From positions 43,280-107,279 of the forward strand of contig NZ_BSDJ01000025.1 in NCBI RefSeq assembly GCF_027925525.1: a DNA stretch of 64,000 bases, read 5' to 3'. Under the pieces are notes generated by a model. That model had not been told where the DNA came from. It searched no databases and saw only the letters and a list, made by a program, of their open reading frames with translations. Both the position numbers and the translations under genes were made by a program. Origin of the DNA: Paenibacillus tyrphae. Its GTDB lineage: Bacteria > Bacillota > Bacilli > Paenibacillales > NBRC-103111. Shown one piece after another: positions 1-8,669 of this stretch. Every line of letters starts with the position of its first letter. Within the stretch, counting starts at the first letter, position 1.

Positions 1-504
1 GGCGTAATGGGAAGGCGAGTTGTCGGGCTTTTCCACGATCCGGACAATGCGCCCGTCCACCAGCTCCGCCACTCCGTAACGCTCCGGGTCCGGCACCTTT
101 TTCAAAAACACGTGAGCTCCTCCCTTCTGCCGCTGAAACTCGTCCGCCGCCTGCTTTAACGAATCCTCGAACAGATTGTCGCCAAGCAGCACCATCAGCT
201 TCTCCCCGGGGCGGACGAACGATTCGGCAATGCCGAGCGCATGCGCGATGCCGCCCGCCTCGTCTTGAATTCCGTAGCTCACCTGCACCCCCCAAGGTTT
301 TCCACTGCCGATATACTCGGTATATAATCCGGCGGATTGTTTGCCGGTCACCAGCATCAATTGCGTGATGCCCGCTTCCGCCATTTTGCGGATGGCGTAG
401 TGGATCATCGGATATTTGCCCACCGGGAGCAAATGCTTGTTAATGATATTCGTCATCGGGCGCAGCCGGGTACCGGTGCCGCCTGCGAGTATTATGCCTT
501 TCAT
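1..504 (-). CDS. Sugar-phosphate nucleotidyltransferase, RmlA/SpsI-like (N-terminal part, runs off the window)
   Basis: Transfers a nucleotidyl group to a sugar 1-phosphate, most likely making dTDP-glucose from glucose 1-phosphate for cell-wall or spore-coat polysaccharide; cytoplasmic. The 168 visible residues start MKGIILAGGTGTRLRPMT, the nucleotide-binding GGTGTRL loop of the family, and continue with HLLPVGKYPMIHYAI, VLLGDN near residue 110 and a VEKP motif near the window edge. That is most of the Rossmann half of a protein normally about 245-290 residues long; the C-terminus lies outside. The ATG at 504 follows AAAGGAG at good spacing. The text resembles B. subtilis SpsI more than cell-wall RmlA, but the two are hard to separate from the N-terminus alone. 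Confidence 0.9.
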   Translation of the reverse strand, partial: MKGIILAGGTGTRLRPMTNIINKHLLPVGKYPMIHYAIRKMAEAGITQLMLVTGKQSAGLYTEYIGSGKPWGVQVSYGIQDEAGGIAHALGIAESFVRPGEKLMVLLGDNLFEDSLKQAADEFQRQKGGAHVFLKKVPDPERYGVAELVDGRIVRIVEKPDNSPSHYA

Positions 505-657
505 CGCGCTTCTCCTTTCTTTCGTATAATGGGTGCGCACGGTTTGGACGGATGAATGCCATGTTCATATGATATGCAACCCAAAGGATGGTCTGATGGA
601 CGAATACCATGCGGGGCGAAAAATTGGCTTTTGTACCGAAAAAGAGGGAAACGGCTA

Positions 658-687
658 AAGCCTGCCTCCGTTAATAGAGACAGGCTT
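658..687 (-). terminator. Probable terminator of the LRR-MORN gene
   Basis: An 11-bp stem (659-669 with 677-687, one G-U pair in the minus-strand RNA) lies just past the stop codon at 702. A T-rich stretch follows on the minus strand, but about 10 nt beyond the stem, so the terminator is only fairly good. Confidence 0.5.
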
Positions 688-701
688 CCTGTTAACCCGG
701 T

Positions 702-3700
702 TTATTCGTCATACCAATCCTTGCGGTACCCGTTCTTGAACTCGCCCTCGTACTCCGGCTTGCCGTCCGTGTCGAACAGCTTGCCGCGTCCGTGCGCCTT
801 TCCTTCCGCAAGCTCGCCTTCGTACGTCGTTCCGTCGGCGTAGTACAGCTTGCCGGTACCGCTGCGCGCCGTATTGATGCCGGACAGAGGCTGCCCTTTG
901 GCATCCGCGAAGCTGCCGCCCTCGCCGAATTCGGAGTATTCGAAGGGTCCTGTGTAGACGGTACCGTCGGCATAGTACAGCTTGCCTTGACCTTGGAATT
1001 CGCTATCTTCGAAATCCCCGTCGTAGAGCAGGCGGCCTTCTTTCGTATAGACCTTCCCGCGGCCCGACCACATGCCGTAATCGAATTCCCCTTCGTACTG
1101 CAGCTTGCCATTTTCGAAGAACGATTTGCCCTGGCCTTTGGCGGAATCGTCCGCGTATGCGCCTTCGTGCCATAAATGCCCTTCCAGGTCGAAGCTTTGA
1201 CCGAAGCCGTTTCGTTTGCCGACCCGATACTCGCCCCGATGGTTCAGCGTGCCGTCCTCATTGTACGTTTCGCCACGGCCCTGCGGGACGCCGCCTTGAA
1301 ATTCGCCTTTGTAAACCGTGCCGTCGGCGAAGCGGTATACGCCCGTGCCCTGGTCCGCTCCGTTCGCAATCGCCTTCCCGGACGAATCGGCGAAGGCGCC
1401 TCGCTCTCCGTATTTTCCTTGATCGAATTCTCCGGTGTACGTATCTCCGTTAAAGAACGTCAGCTTGCCTTGGCCGTGATAAAGCCGTCCGCGAAATCCG
1501 CCTTCATAGACCGCTTTGTCCTTCCGGTATTCCGTGCCTTGACCATTTCTCGTTCCGTCCTTAAATTCGCCGGAGTAGAGGAGGTGGCCCTGCCAATCGT
1601 ACTCCTTGCCCTGACCGCTCTGCTTTCCGGCCTTGTAACCGCCCTCGTAGCTCAGCTTGCCTTCCGTGTTGTATTCCTTGCCGCTGCCGCTGCGCTCTCC
1701 GTCCGCATAGCGTCCTTCGAACTCCAGCCTGTCGTCCTCGCTGTATTCTTTGATCTCGCCGTTCATCGCGCCGCCAAGGAACGATCCTTCGACTCGCCCG
1801 CCTACCATAATATGGTATACCCCATGTCCGTTTGGCTCTCCGGAAGCCGTCTCCCCTTCGTACCAATCGCCATTGGCGTAGAATCGAAATCCCTTGCCGT
1901 CCTTCGCCGGGTCAATCGTCCTTCCTTGCGCATCGAGGAACGTCCCCTTACCGAACTCTTGGTCCACAAACGTCCCCTTGTAGACCGCTCCGTTTGAAAA
2001 ATACATCGTCCCTTCATGAATACGATTGTTCTTAAACGTTCCTTCGAACAGCAGCTTGTCCGAGACAAAGTATTTGCCTTCGATCAATGTCTGGTTGTCG
2101 ACTTTCCCCTCGAACCGTTGGTCGTTCCTATAATAGACGATACCATGGCCTTTTTTGACATTATGCTCGATTTCGCCGACATACTTTTCCCCCGTCGCAA
2201 AATAGACGGTTCCTTTCCCGTGCATGTCGTTATCCTTGAAGCCGCCTTCATAGACCAAACGGCCCTCCACGAACAGTTTGCCGTTGCCGTTCAGCTTGCC
2301 TTGAACAAACTCGCCTTCCTGCCGGCTTCCGTCCGAATTGTACTTTTTGCCTTGACCATTCGGCAAATCGTCCCGGAACTCCCCTTCCAGCATTAAACGG
2401 CCGACCGGATCGTATTGCTTGCCCTTGCCGTGCTTGCGGCCGTCCTTCCATTCGCCTTCATAGTCGATTTCGCCGCTGCTTGCGTATTGAGTTCCTTGTC
2501 CGTTATACTTGCCGTCCTTCAGTTCGCCGCTGTAGATCAGTTGCCCCTTCTCGTCGTACCGCTTGCCGGTGCCGGTCGTGACGTTGCTCACGATATAAAC
2601 GGCCTGTCTATCCTGATTCCAGATGACAAGTTTGTCCGCGGCTTCCCCTACCAAGCGCAGCGGCACCAGCGTCGTCCCGTTGCGAAGCTCCGGCGCGGCC
2701 GGCAGCTTGACGGGCTTCCCGTTCACGCGGGCTTCATCCTGCCCGATCGTCAGCACAAGCTCCAGCCCCGGCTTCGTCCCGGTCACCTGGCGCTGCTCCT
2801 CGTTCCACGTCACCTGCAGCCCGAGCTTCCCGAACACGCCGCGAAACGGCACAAGCACGGCGCCGTTCCGGTTGAGCGGCGGCTCTTCGAAGGCGATCCG
2901 CTCGTCGTCCACAAATACGTTGATGCTGCGCTCATAGCCTGGGAACAAAGTCGGGTCAAACTCGACAGTGACTCCACGATCCTGCAGCGCCCGCACCGTG
3001 TCCGCAGCGCTTGCCTCCAGCGGGTTCCCGCCGAGCCGCACCTCGCTCAGCTTGCTCAAATCCGTGAGCGCGCGGATGTCCGTAATCTTGTTGTCCCGCA
3101 AGTCGAGCGATCTCAGCTCCTTCATAGCGTCAATGCCCGAGAGGTCGGCAAGCTGCGTATTCCGCAGCTTCAATTGCTGGACTCCCGCAAGTTTCGCAAT
3201 CTCGCCCAGCTTGCCGAGCGGATTGCCGGACAAATCCAAGTAGAGCAGTCCCGTCAGCGCATCGATGCCGTCCACGGCTTTGATCCCCGCGCCGCTTGCC
3301 GCCAGGCTCTCCAGCCGCGTCAGCTTCCAAAGCGGCTCCGGGTCCTGCAGCGGATTGCCGCTCAGGAACAAGTGCTTCAGCTTCGGCAAAGCAAGCGGAC
3401 GCACGTCGGCGATCCGGTTATCCGACAGGTCCAAATAAGTAAGCTGCTTGAGCCCGCTGATTGGATAGACGTCGCTGATCTGGTTACCGCTCACATCGAG
3501 CCGCGTCATCCGGGCAGCGTACTGCAGCCCGACGAGTTGTTCGATCGGCCGCATTTTCTTGCCGTCCGAGGCCATGAGGCGGGAGAGACTTTGCAGGTCC
3601 TCCGGCGTCAGGTCGCCGTCCGGTTTCTTCAACTGGTCGCGGATCACCTTTTCCAGATTGGCGTCGGGCACCAGGGCGGCCGCCGCGCTCCATACGCGCT

Positions 3701-3785
3701 CCGTGGGTAGCGGCATGACGAGCGGCGCCGCCATGACCCATGCGGATAGAAGCGTGATGGCATACATACGATTTTTACGGAACAT
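702..3785 (-). CDS. Secreted LRR - stalk domain - MORN repeat protein
   Basis: A 1,027-residue exported protein of unknown function with an unusual order of modules. A hydrophobic signal peptide (about residues 1-36) is followed by internalin-like leucine-rich repeats (about 90-275; LTYLDLSDNRI, ELRSLDLRDNKITDI). Two halves of a copper amine oxidase N-terminal-like stalk module come next (about 285-400; GAVLVPFRGVFGKLGL, NGTTLVPLRLVGEA). The rest, from about 405 to the end, is MORN repeats of the YEGEFKDGKxxGxGK type, more than twenty of them. LRR and stalk parts suggest an extracytoplasmic interaction or wall-associated role. MORN repeats are better known from membrane-associated eukaryotic proteins and from repeat antitoxins, so their job here is open. 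It stands alone, divergent from the response regulator gene. Confidence 0.85.
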   Translation of the reverse strand: MFRKNRMYAITLLSAWVMAAPLVMPLPTERVWSAAAALVPDANLEKVIRDQLKKPDGDLTPEDLQSLSRLMASDGKKMRPIEQLVGLQYAARMTRLDVSGNQISDVYPISGLKQLTYLDLSDNRIADVRPLALPKLKHLFLSGNPLQDPEPLWKLTRLESLAASGAGIKAVDGIDALTGLLYLDLSGNPLGKLGEIAKLAGVQQLKLRNTQLADLSGIDAMKELRSLDLRDNKITDIRALTDLSKLSEVRLGGNPLEASAADTVRALQDRGVTVEFDPTLFPGYERSINVFVDDERIAFEEPPLNRNGAVLVPFRGVFGKLGLQVTWNEEQRQVTGTKPGLELVLTIGQDEARVNGKPVKLPAAPELRNGTTLVPLRLVGEAADKLVIWNQDRQAVYIVSNVTTGTGKRYDEKGQLIYSGELKDGKYNGQGTQYASSGEIDYEGEWKDGRKHGKGKQYDPVGRLMLEGEFRDDLPNGQGKKYNSDGSRQEGEFVQGKLNGNGKLFVEGRLVYEGGFKDNDMHGKGTVYFATGEKYVGEIEHNVKKGHGIVYYRNDQRFEGKVDNQTLIEGKYFVSDKLLFEGTFKNNRIHEGTMYFSNGAVYKGTFVDQEFGKGTFLDAQGRTIDPAKDGKGFRFYANGDWYEGETASGEPNGHGVYHIMVGGRVEGSFLGGAMNGEIKEYSEDDRLEFEGRYADGERSGSGKEYNTEGKLSYEGGYKAGKQSGQGKEYDWQGHLLYSGEFKDGTRNGQGTEYRKDKAVYEGGFRGRLYHGQGKLTFFNGDTYTGEFDQGKYGERGAFADSSGKAIANGADQGTGVYRFADGTVYKGEFQGGVPQGRGETYNEDGTLNHRGEYRVGKRNGFGQSFDLEGHLWHEGAYADDSAKGQGKSFFENGKLQYEGEFDYGMWSGRGKVYTKEGRLLYDGDFEDSEFQGQGKLYYADGTVYTGPFEYSEFGEGGSFADAKGQPLSGINTARSGTGKLYYADGTTYEGELAEGKAHGRGKLFDTDGKPEYEGEFKNGYRKDWYDE

Positions 3786-3940
3786 GCGAGCGAATTCCCC
3801 TATTCGTTAAAATATGTACAAGTGGTTGATCGATTAGTACTTTCGACATAATTCTACAGGATCAAGGAAATTCCTGCCTGTCCAAAACGTGATATAATTT
3901 CAACGAGTTCATACCGCTTGCGAAAGAAAGGATATCCGAG

Positions 3941-4609
3941 ATGAAAATTTTATATATTGAAGACGACGCGGAAATCGGACAATGGGTCAGCGGCGACCTG
4001 ACCGAAAGGGGGTACGAGGTTCTGTGGCTGACGTCCGGCGACCGGGCGGGCGAGCAGATGAAGGAAGCCGATCTCGTGCTGCTGGACGTGATGCTTCCGG
4101 GACTCGACGGCTTTACGGTCGGACAGCGGCTGAAGAAGGAGTTCCCGGCTACGCCCATTCTGATGATATCGGCGCGGTCGTCGATCGAGGACAAGCTTCA
4201 CGGGCTGCAATTTGCCGACGACTATGTGACGAAGCCGTTTCATCCCGATGAGCTGGCGGCGCGGATCGAAGTGCTGCTGCGGCGCTTCGACAAGCGGGTT
4301 TCCCCGCAGCTCCAGCTCGGCCATCTGTGCGTCCACCCGGATGAAAATCGACTGGTCGACAGCGAGACCGGCGAAGAAATTATTTTGACGGGCAAGCAGT
4401 TTCAAATCTTCATGTATTTTTTGCGTCATCCGAACCAAATTTTGACGAAGGATCAAATTTACGAAGCGGTATGGGGAGAGCCCTACCTGGAAGGCGACAA
4501 GACGCTGATGGTGCATATCCGCTACCTTCGCGAGAAAATCGAACGCGATCCCGGAAACCCGCAAATCATCGAAACGATTCGCGGCATCGGCTACAGGGTG
4601 AGAGCATGA
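3941..4609 (+). CDS. OmpR-family response regulator
   Basis: DNA-binding response regulator of 222 residues. The receiver domain (1-115) has the acidic pair at E7/D8-D9, the phosphoacceptor D49 in LLLDVMLPGLDG and the YVTKPFHP lysine loop. The C-terminal winged helix (about 125-222) has the usual ending IETIRGIGYRVRA. The stop overlaps the start of the histidine kinase gene (ATGA at 4606), so the two are translationally coupled. With the ABC transporter behind it, the set resembles the Clostridium CprR-CprK-CprABC and lantibiotic-immunity arrangements, so I infer that it controls 6044-8400 in response to a cell-envelope-active peptide. Confidence 0.92.
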   Translation: MKILYIEDDAEIGQWVSGDLTERGYEVLWLTSGDRAGEQMKEADLVLLDVMLPGLDGFTVGQRLKKEFPATPILMISARSSIEDKLHGLQFADDYVTKPFHPDELAARIEVLLRRFDKRVSPQLQLGHLCVHPDENRLVDSETGEEIILTGKQFQIFMYFLRHPNQILTKDQIYEAVWGEPYLEGDKTLMVHIRYLREKIERDPGNPQIIETIRGIGYRVRA

Positions 4610-5973
4610 GGCCGACCGCTAAAACAAAGTTTCGGAATTCGCTGCTGGCCCGGTACGTGTTTATTATTTTAATCGCGCTGTGCATATGGCCGCTCGTGTT
4701 TCCGGTCGGAAGCCTGATTTATTACATGCAGAGCCAGTTGTTTTTCCCCGAGGAATTCAACATCTATGACAGCCGCAACCTGGAAAAAGCATGGCATCAA
4801 GAAGCCAAGGATCTGGACAAAGCGGCGGCAGATGCGGTGGACGCCAAGCTTCGGGCATTGAAGGAACAATATCCGCGCGCTTCGATGTTCTGGGTGGACG
4901 CCTCCGGCCGGCTGCGGCTCAAACTCGGGGTAACCGTTGCGATTCCGGAGCAATGGACGATGGCGGACAGCATGCAATTTATGAAAAGCAGCTATGGCGG
5001 GGACCCGTTCACCGTCGTCGCTTTTATCGGCCAAGACCCGAAGCAGGGCTTCATGGTGGTGCAAATTCCGCGGCATATGATGGAAAGCGAAGTGATCTAT
5101 CCGTCCAACGAGCGGTTTCTTACCGTGTTTATGCTTTCCATATTTTCGTTCTTCCTGTTCACTTCCTGGCTGTTCTTCGCCCGCATCCGCAAACGGCTTC
5201 TCCGCTTCCAAATCGCCATGACGGAGACCGACGAATCCGGCATTCCTCAGCCGATCGCCGTGAAGAGGGTCGACGAAATCGGACAGCTTGGGCTGGCGTT
5301 CAACCATATGATCGATCAATTGAACAGCGCGCGCCAGCGGGAACAAGAGGAGGAAGCGCTGCGCAAGCAGCTTATCGCCAACCTGTCGCACGACCTGCGG
5401 ACACCGCTTACGACGATCCGGGGCCACGCCTATACCCTGCGCAAGGAACCGTTAACGCCCAAGGGAAAGCAGTCGCTCGACCTGATCGAATCGAAGGTAG
5501 ACAATGTGGCGCAGTTGATCGAGAACCTGATGTCCTATACCTTGCTGTCGGCGGGCAAATACCCGCTGCGGACCGCCCGGACGGACGTGCTCAGGCTGTG
5601 CCGGACCTCCGTGGCCTCCTGGTATCCGGTCTTCGAGAAAGAAGGCTTCGACGTCGATGTCCGGCTGCCGGAAGCCGCCTTGTATTGGAACGTCGATCCG
5701 CAATGGTTTACCCGCATTCTGGACAACCTGTTCCAAAACATCGTCCGCCATGCCAATTCGGGAAAATATGTCTGTATCCGGACCGAGGAGCGGCACGGAA
5801 CTACCGCCGTCGTTATCGCGGACAAGGGGCCGGGCATCCATGCGGAGTCGGACAACAAAGGGGCCGGCATCGGCTTGACCATCGTCGCTTTAATGATCAA
5901 GGAAATGAGCCTGAAGCAGGATATCGTCGGCTCCCGCGACGGAACGGCCATCTATATGTATCCGAAAATTTAA
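4606..5973 (+). CDS. Sensor histidine kinase
   Basis: Membrane sensor kinase, 455 residues from the ATG that overlaps the regulator's stop. TM1 is at about 15-40, an extracytoplasmic loop of about 125 residues follows, and TM2 is at about 175-200. A HAMP-like segment leads to the dimerisation box NLSHDLRTPL with phosphoacceptor H262. The catalytic domain is short but has the N box (LDNLFQNIVRHA), a DKGPGI G1 box and a GAGIGLTIV G2 box. The sizeable loop differs from the very short loop of BceS-type intramembrane sensors, so it may sense the ligand itself. A longer reading starting at 4471 lies inside the regulator gene and is not preferred. Confidence 0.9.
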   Translation: MRPTAKTKFRNSLLARYVFIILIALCIWPLVFPVGSLIYYMQSQLFFPEEFNIYDSRNLEKAWHQEAKDLDKAAADAVDAKLRALKEQYPRASMFWVDASGRLRLKLGVTVAIPEQWTMADSMQFMKSSYGGDPFTVVAFIGQDPKQGFMVVQIPRHMMESEVIYPSNERFLTVFMLSIFSFFLFTSWLFFARIRKRLLRFQIAMTETDESGIPQPIAVKRVDEIGQLGLAFNHMIDQLNSARQREQEEEALRKQLIANLSHDLRTPLTTIRGHAYTLRKEPLTPKGKQSLDLIESKVDNVAQLIENLMSYTLLSAGKYPLRTARTDVLRLCRTSVASWYPVFEKEGFDVDVRLPEAALYWNVDPQWFTRILDNLFQNIVRHANSGKYVCIRTEERHGTTAVVIADKGPGIHAESDNKGAGIGLTIVALMIKEMSLKQDIVGSRDGTAIYMYPKI

Positions 5974-5982
5974 ACGAATTTT

Positions 5983-6004
5983 AAACGAAAGCTCCCTTTC
6001 GTTT
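5983..6004 (+). promoter_or_regulatory. 9-bp hairpin between sensor and transporter genes
   Basis: AAACGAAAG, a four-base loop, then CTTTCGTTT sit directly after the kinase stop and about 40 nt before the ATPase start. Only four T's are in the stem end and no further T tract follows, so it could be a weak terminator/attenuator, an mRNA processing site, or a dyad bound by the response regulator ahead of a separate transporter promoter. Confidence 0.45.
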
Positions 6005-6043
6005 TAACCTTCGGCGTCTATTATGGAGGCTGAGGTGATTGAA

Positions 6044-6955
6044 GTGGAATCCATCATAACTACACGTAATTTATCCAAGCACTACCGCTCGCGCAAAGCG
6101 GTAGACAAGGTCGATCTGGATATCCGGAAAGGCGATATCTACGGCTTTCTCGGTCCGAACGGCGCGGGCAAAACGACGACCATCCGCATGCTCCTCGGAC
6201 TCATCAGGCCGACGGAAGGCACGATTCACATCTTCGGGAAGGACCTGAGAAAAGAGCAGCGGGCCATTCTCCGCAAGGTCGGCTCGCTGGTCGAATATCC
6301 TTCCTACTACGGCCATCTGACCGCTTATGAAAATCTGGAGACGATCCGCCGTATTCTGGACGTACCGAAATCGCGAATCGACGAGGTGCTCGCCATCGTC
6401 CGGCTGACCAAGGAAGCGAAGCGCCCGGTCAAGGGCTTCTCCCTCGGTATGAAGCAGCGGCTCGGCATCGCCTCCGCCCTGCTCGGCCATCCGGAGCTGC
6501 TCATTCTGGACGAACCGACCAACGGCCTTGATCCGACGGGGATCTTGGAAATCCGCGAGCTGATCAAGGCGATGCCGAAGGAGCACGGCATAACCGTGCT
6601 CGTATCCAGCCACCTGCTCAGCGAAATTGAGCTGACGGCCACCCGCGTCGGCATCATCCAGCAAGGCGCGATGATGTTCGAGGATACGATCGACAGGCTG
6701 CGCGAGCGGGCCCAGAGCAGCATCCGCATCGCGCTGTCGAGCCCTGAGGGCGCCCGGCGTACCGTCGCGCTGACCGGGTGCCACGCCGAGCTCCACGAAT
6801 CTTCTATTCTGATTGAGCATATTTCCGACGATACGCTTGCGGAAATCGTCGCGCTGCTCGTTCAGTCGGGACACTCGATTTACCGCGTGGAGGAAGTGAA
6901 GAAATCGCTGGAAGATATTTTCCTTGAGATGGTCGGGGAGGGAACCAGCCTATGA
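6044..6955 (+). CDS. ABC transporter ATPase, lantibiotic-immunity/Cpr type
   Basis: ATP-binding subunit that powers the two permeases encoded directly downstream. It has Walker A (GPNGAGKTTT), a signature variant SLGMKQRLG, Walker B (LLILDEPTNGLD) and a SSHLLSEIE switch histidine, about 303 residues, as in the NukF/SpaF/CprA group. I chose GTG 6044 because GAGGTGAT at 6032-6039, an almost complete anti-16S match, is ideally spaced. The in-frame ATG at 6023 and GTG at 6035 would place this ribosome site inside or too close to the gene. Its end overlaps the next start (ATGA at 6952). Known relatives remove or exclude cationic peptides from the membrane; the substrate here is inferred. Confidence 0.88.
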   Translation: MESIITTRNLSKHYRSRKAVDKVDLDIRKGDIYGFLGPNGAGKTTTIRMLLGLIRPTEGTIHIFGKDLRKEQRAILRKVGSLVEYPSYYGHLTAYENLETIRRILDVPKSRIDEVLAIVRLTKEAKRPVKGFSLGMKQRLGIASALLGHPELLILDEPTNGLDPTGILEIRELIKAMPKEHGITVLVSSHLLSEIELTATRVGIIQQGAMMFEDTIDRLRERAQSSIRIALSSPEGARRTVALTGCHAELHESSILIEHISDDTLAEIVALLVQSGHSIYRVEEVKKSLEDIFLEMVGEGTSL

Positions 6956-7665
6956 TGTTCCGGGTGCTGGCTGCCGACTTTCTGAAAATTCGCCGGAAAG
7001 CGATCTGGTTTCTGATCTTCCTCGGGCCGATCGGCGTCATTGCGCTGCAGGCGGCCAATTACGGACTGCGTTACGATTATTTGATGGAAAAATACGCGGC
7101 CAACCCGTGGGGCGCTTTCCTGGGCAACATTCAGTTTCTCCTTCCGGTGACGATCCTGCTCGGCATCGCCATCATTGCGTCGATGGTCGCTAACATCGAG
7201 CACCAGATGAATTCGTGGAAGCAGCTGCTGGCGCTGCCCATAGCCAGAGCTTCCGTGTTCAGCGCCAAATTTACGTTATGCGTGCTGATGCTGCTCATCT
7301 CGTGCATCCTGCTGGGCATCGGCATCGTCGGGCTCGGGCTCGGACTGAAGCTCGGCACGGACGTGCCGCTGATTAGCGTTATCAAGCTGAGCTTCTATCC
7401 GTTTATTGCCTCTTTACCGGCTTTGGCGCTGCAGCTGTGGCTGTCCGTGACGATGCGCAATCAAGCCCTTCCTTTGACGGTCGGCATTCTCGGAGGAGTC
7501 GTGTCGACCTATGCCAGCAATATGCCCGACTGGTTTTTATGGAAGCTTCCTTTGCTGACAAACCATGCGGGCATACCCGAGTATTCGGTCGTAGCCGGTC
7601 TTGCGGTCGGAATCGTCATTTTCGCCATCGGATTACTTCACTTTACGAGACGGGATGTGAATTGA
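6952..7665 (+). CDS. ABC-2 type permease, lantibiotic-immunity family
   Basis: Integral membrane subunit of 237 residues with about six hydrophobic segments. The opening FRVLAADFLKIRRKAIWF and the internal WKQLLALPIARASVF are typical of the MutE/EpiE/SpaE permeases that work in pairs with one ATPase. The start overlaps the ATPase stop by four bases and the stop abuts the next start, so the three genes form a tightly coupled operon. The inferred role is one half of the membrane channel that protects against a peptide antibiotic. Confidence 0.85.
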   Translation: MMFRVLAADFLKIRRKAIWFLIFLGPIGVIALQAANYGLRYDYLMEKYAANPWGAFLGNIQFLLPVTILLGIAIIASMVANIEHQMNSWKQLLALPIARASVFSAKFTLCVLMLLISCILLGIGIVGLGLGLKLGTDVPLISVIKLSFYPFIASLPALALQLWLSVTMRNQALPLTVGILGGVVSTYASNMPDWFLWKLPLLTNHAGIPEYSVVAGLAVGIVIFAIGLLHFTRRDVN

Positions 7666-8400
7666 ATGAGAACGTTCCTAAATGTGCTGCGCTCGGAGTG
7701 GCTCAAAATGCGCAAGGCCAACATTTGGCTGCTCGTCTTCGTCAGCCCGGCTCTTGCAGCGGTCAGCGGCTTCCTGTCGCCCATGGTCGCAGGTCTGCCC
7801 GAGTGGGAGTGGCTGTTTATAACGGCCGCCGCCATGCATGCTTTTCTGTTCCTGCCGCTGTTGACCGGGGTGTTCGCCGCCTTCGTCTGCCGCTACGAGC
7901 ATGCGGGCGGAGGCTGGAAGCAGGTGCTGACTCTGCCGGTTTCCCGTACGCAGCTTTACCTGGCCAAATTTACGATCGTCATCGCGCTGCTCGCCGTCAC
8001 CCAACTGCTGCTGCTGGCCGTCGTCCTGACCATCGGTACGATTAAAGGCTTTACTTCGGCCGTGCCATGGGACGTTTTACTGCGGAGCGTGCTGGGTGGC
8101 TGGGTGGCAACTTTACCCTTGGCCTCCCTGCAAATGTTCGTATCGGTCGCTTGGTCCAGCTTTGCCGCGCCGCTTGCGATCAATGTCATCTTCACGATTC
8201 CGAATATGCTTATCGTCAATTCGAGCGACTACGGACCGTATTACCCTTGGGCGCAGCCCGTCCTGTCCATGCTTCCGAAGGGACAGGCGGATTTCGGCGC
8301 GTTTAACGTCCCGGTGGAGACGCTGCTGTTCGTTATTCTCGGAAGCTTCCTCGTCTTCTTCGCCGGCGGGCTTACTTATTTCCGCAGGAAAGAAATTTAA
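7666..8400 (+). CDS. ABC-2 type permease, second subunit (MutG/EpiG-like)
   Basis: Integral membrane protein of 244 residues, a divergent paralogue of the preceding gene: both open with a basic 'SEWLKMRKANIWLL'-like amphipathic start, carry WKQVLTLPVSRTQLYLAKF in the middle and have six predicted membrane spans. The ATG directly follows the stop of its partner. Two unlike permeases with one ATPase is the hallmark of lantibiotic-immunity and CprABC-type exporters rather than of BceAB. A strong hairpin follows at 8418-8455. Confidence 0.85.
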   Translation: MRTFLNVLRSEWLKMRKANIWLLVFVSPALAAVSGFLSPMVAGLPEWEWLFITAAAMHAFLFLPLLTGVFAAFVCRYEHAGGGWKQVLTLPVSRTQLYLAKFTIVIALLAVTQLLLLAVVLTIGTIKGFTSAVPWDVLLRSVLGGWVATLPLASLQMFVSVAWSSFAAPLAINVIFTIPNMLIVNSSDYGPYYPWAQPVLSMLPKGQADFGAFNVPVETLLFVILGSFLVFFAGGLTYFRRKEI

Positions 8401-8417
8401 GCGAAAGAGAAATAATA

Positions 8418-8455
8418 AAGAGACCGAAATTCTTCATAAGAGGATTCGGTCTCTT
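8418..8455 (+). terminator. Terminator of the two-component/ABC operon
   Basis: An 11-bp perfect stem (AAGAGACCGAA with TTCGGTCTCTT) with a 16-base loop lies 18 nt after the last permease gene. The T tract is short, but the stem is symmetrical. Confidence 0.65.
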
Positions 8456-8669
8456 CGCCGTTGCGATAGGTATTTTTTAGTTTTAATAGAAAAATCGCAA
8501 TCGATAAGAAACAACGGCGTGTGATACATGTTACAATAGAATGGCTGCTGAACATTCTTTTGCCCCTACTTACCGCAATGCAATTCCATGTCGCACGGGA
8601 GGAATTAGAGAGAAGTCGTCTGACAGAAACCTGCTGTTTTTATGCTTTTACAATGAGAGGAGTAACAAC

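Noticed and set aside
2415..3710. 431-residue plus-strand frame
   Set aside because: Antisense shadow of the LRR and stalk part of the 1,027-residue protein; no ribosome site, unlikely composition.
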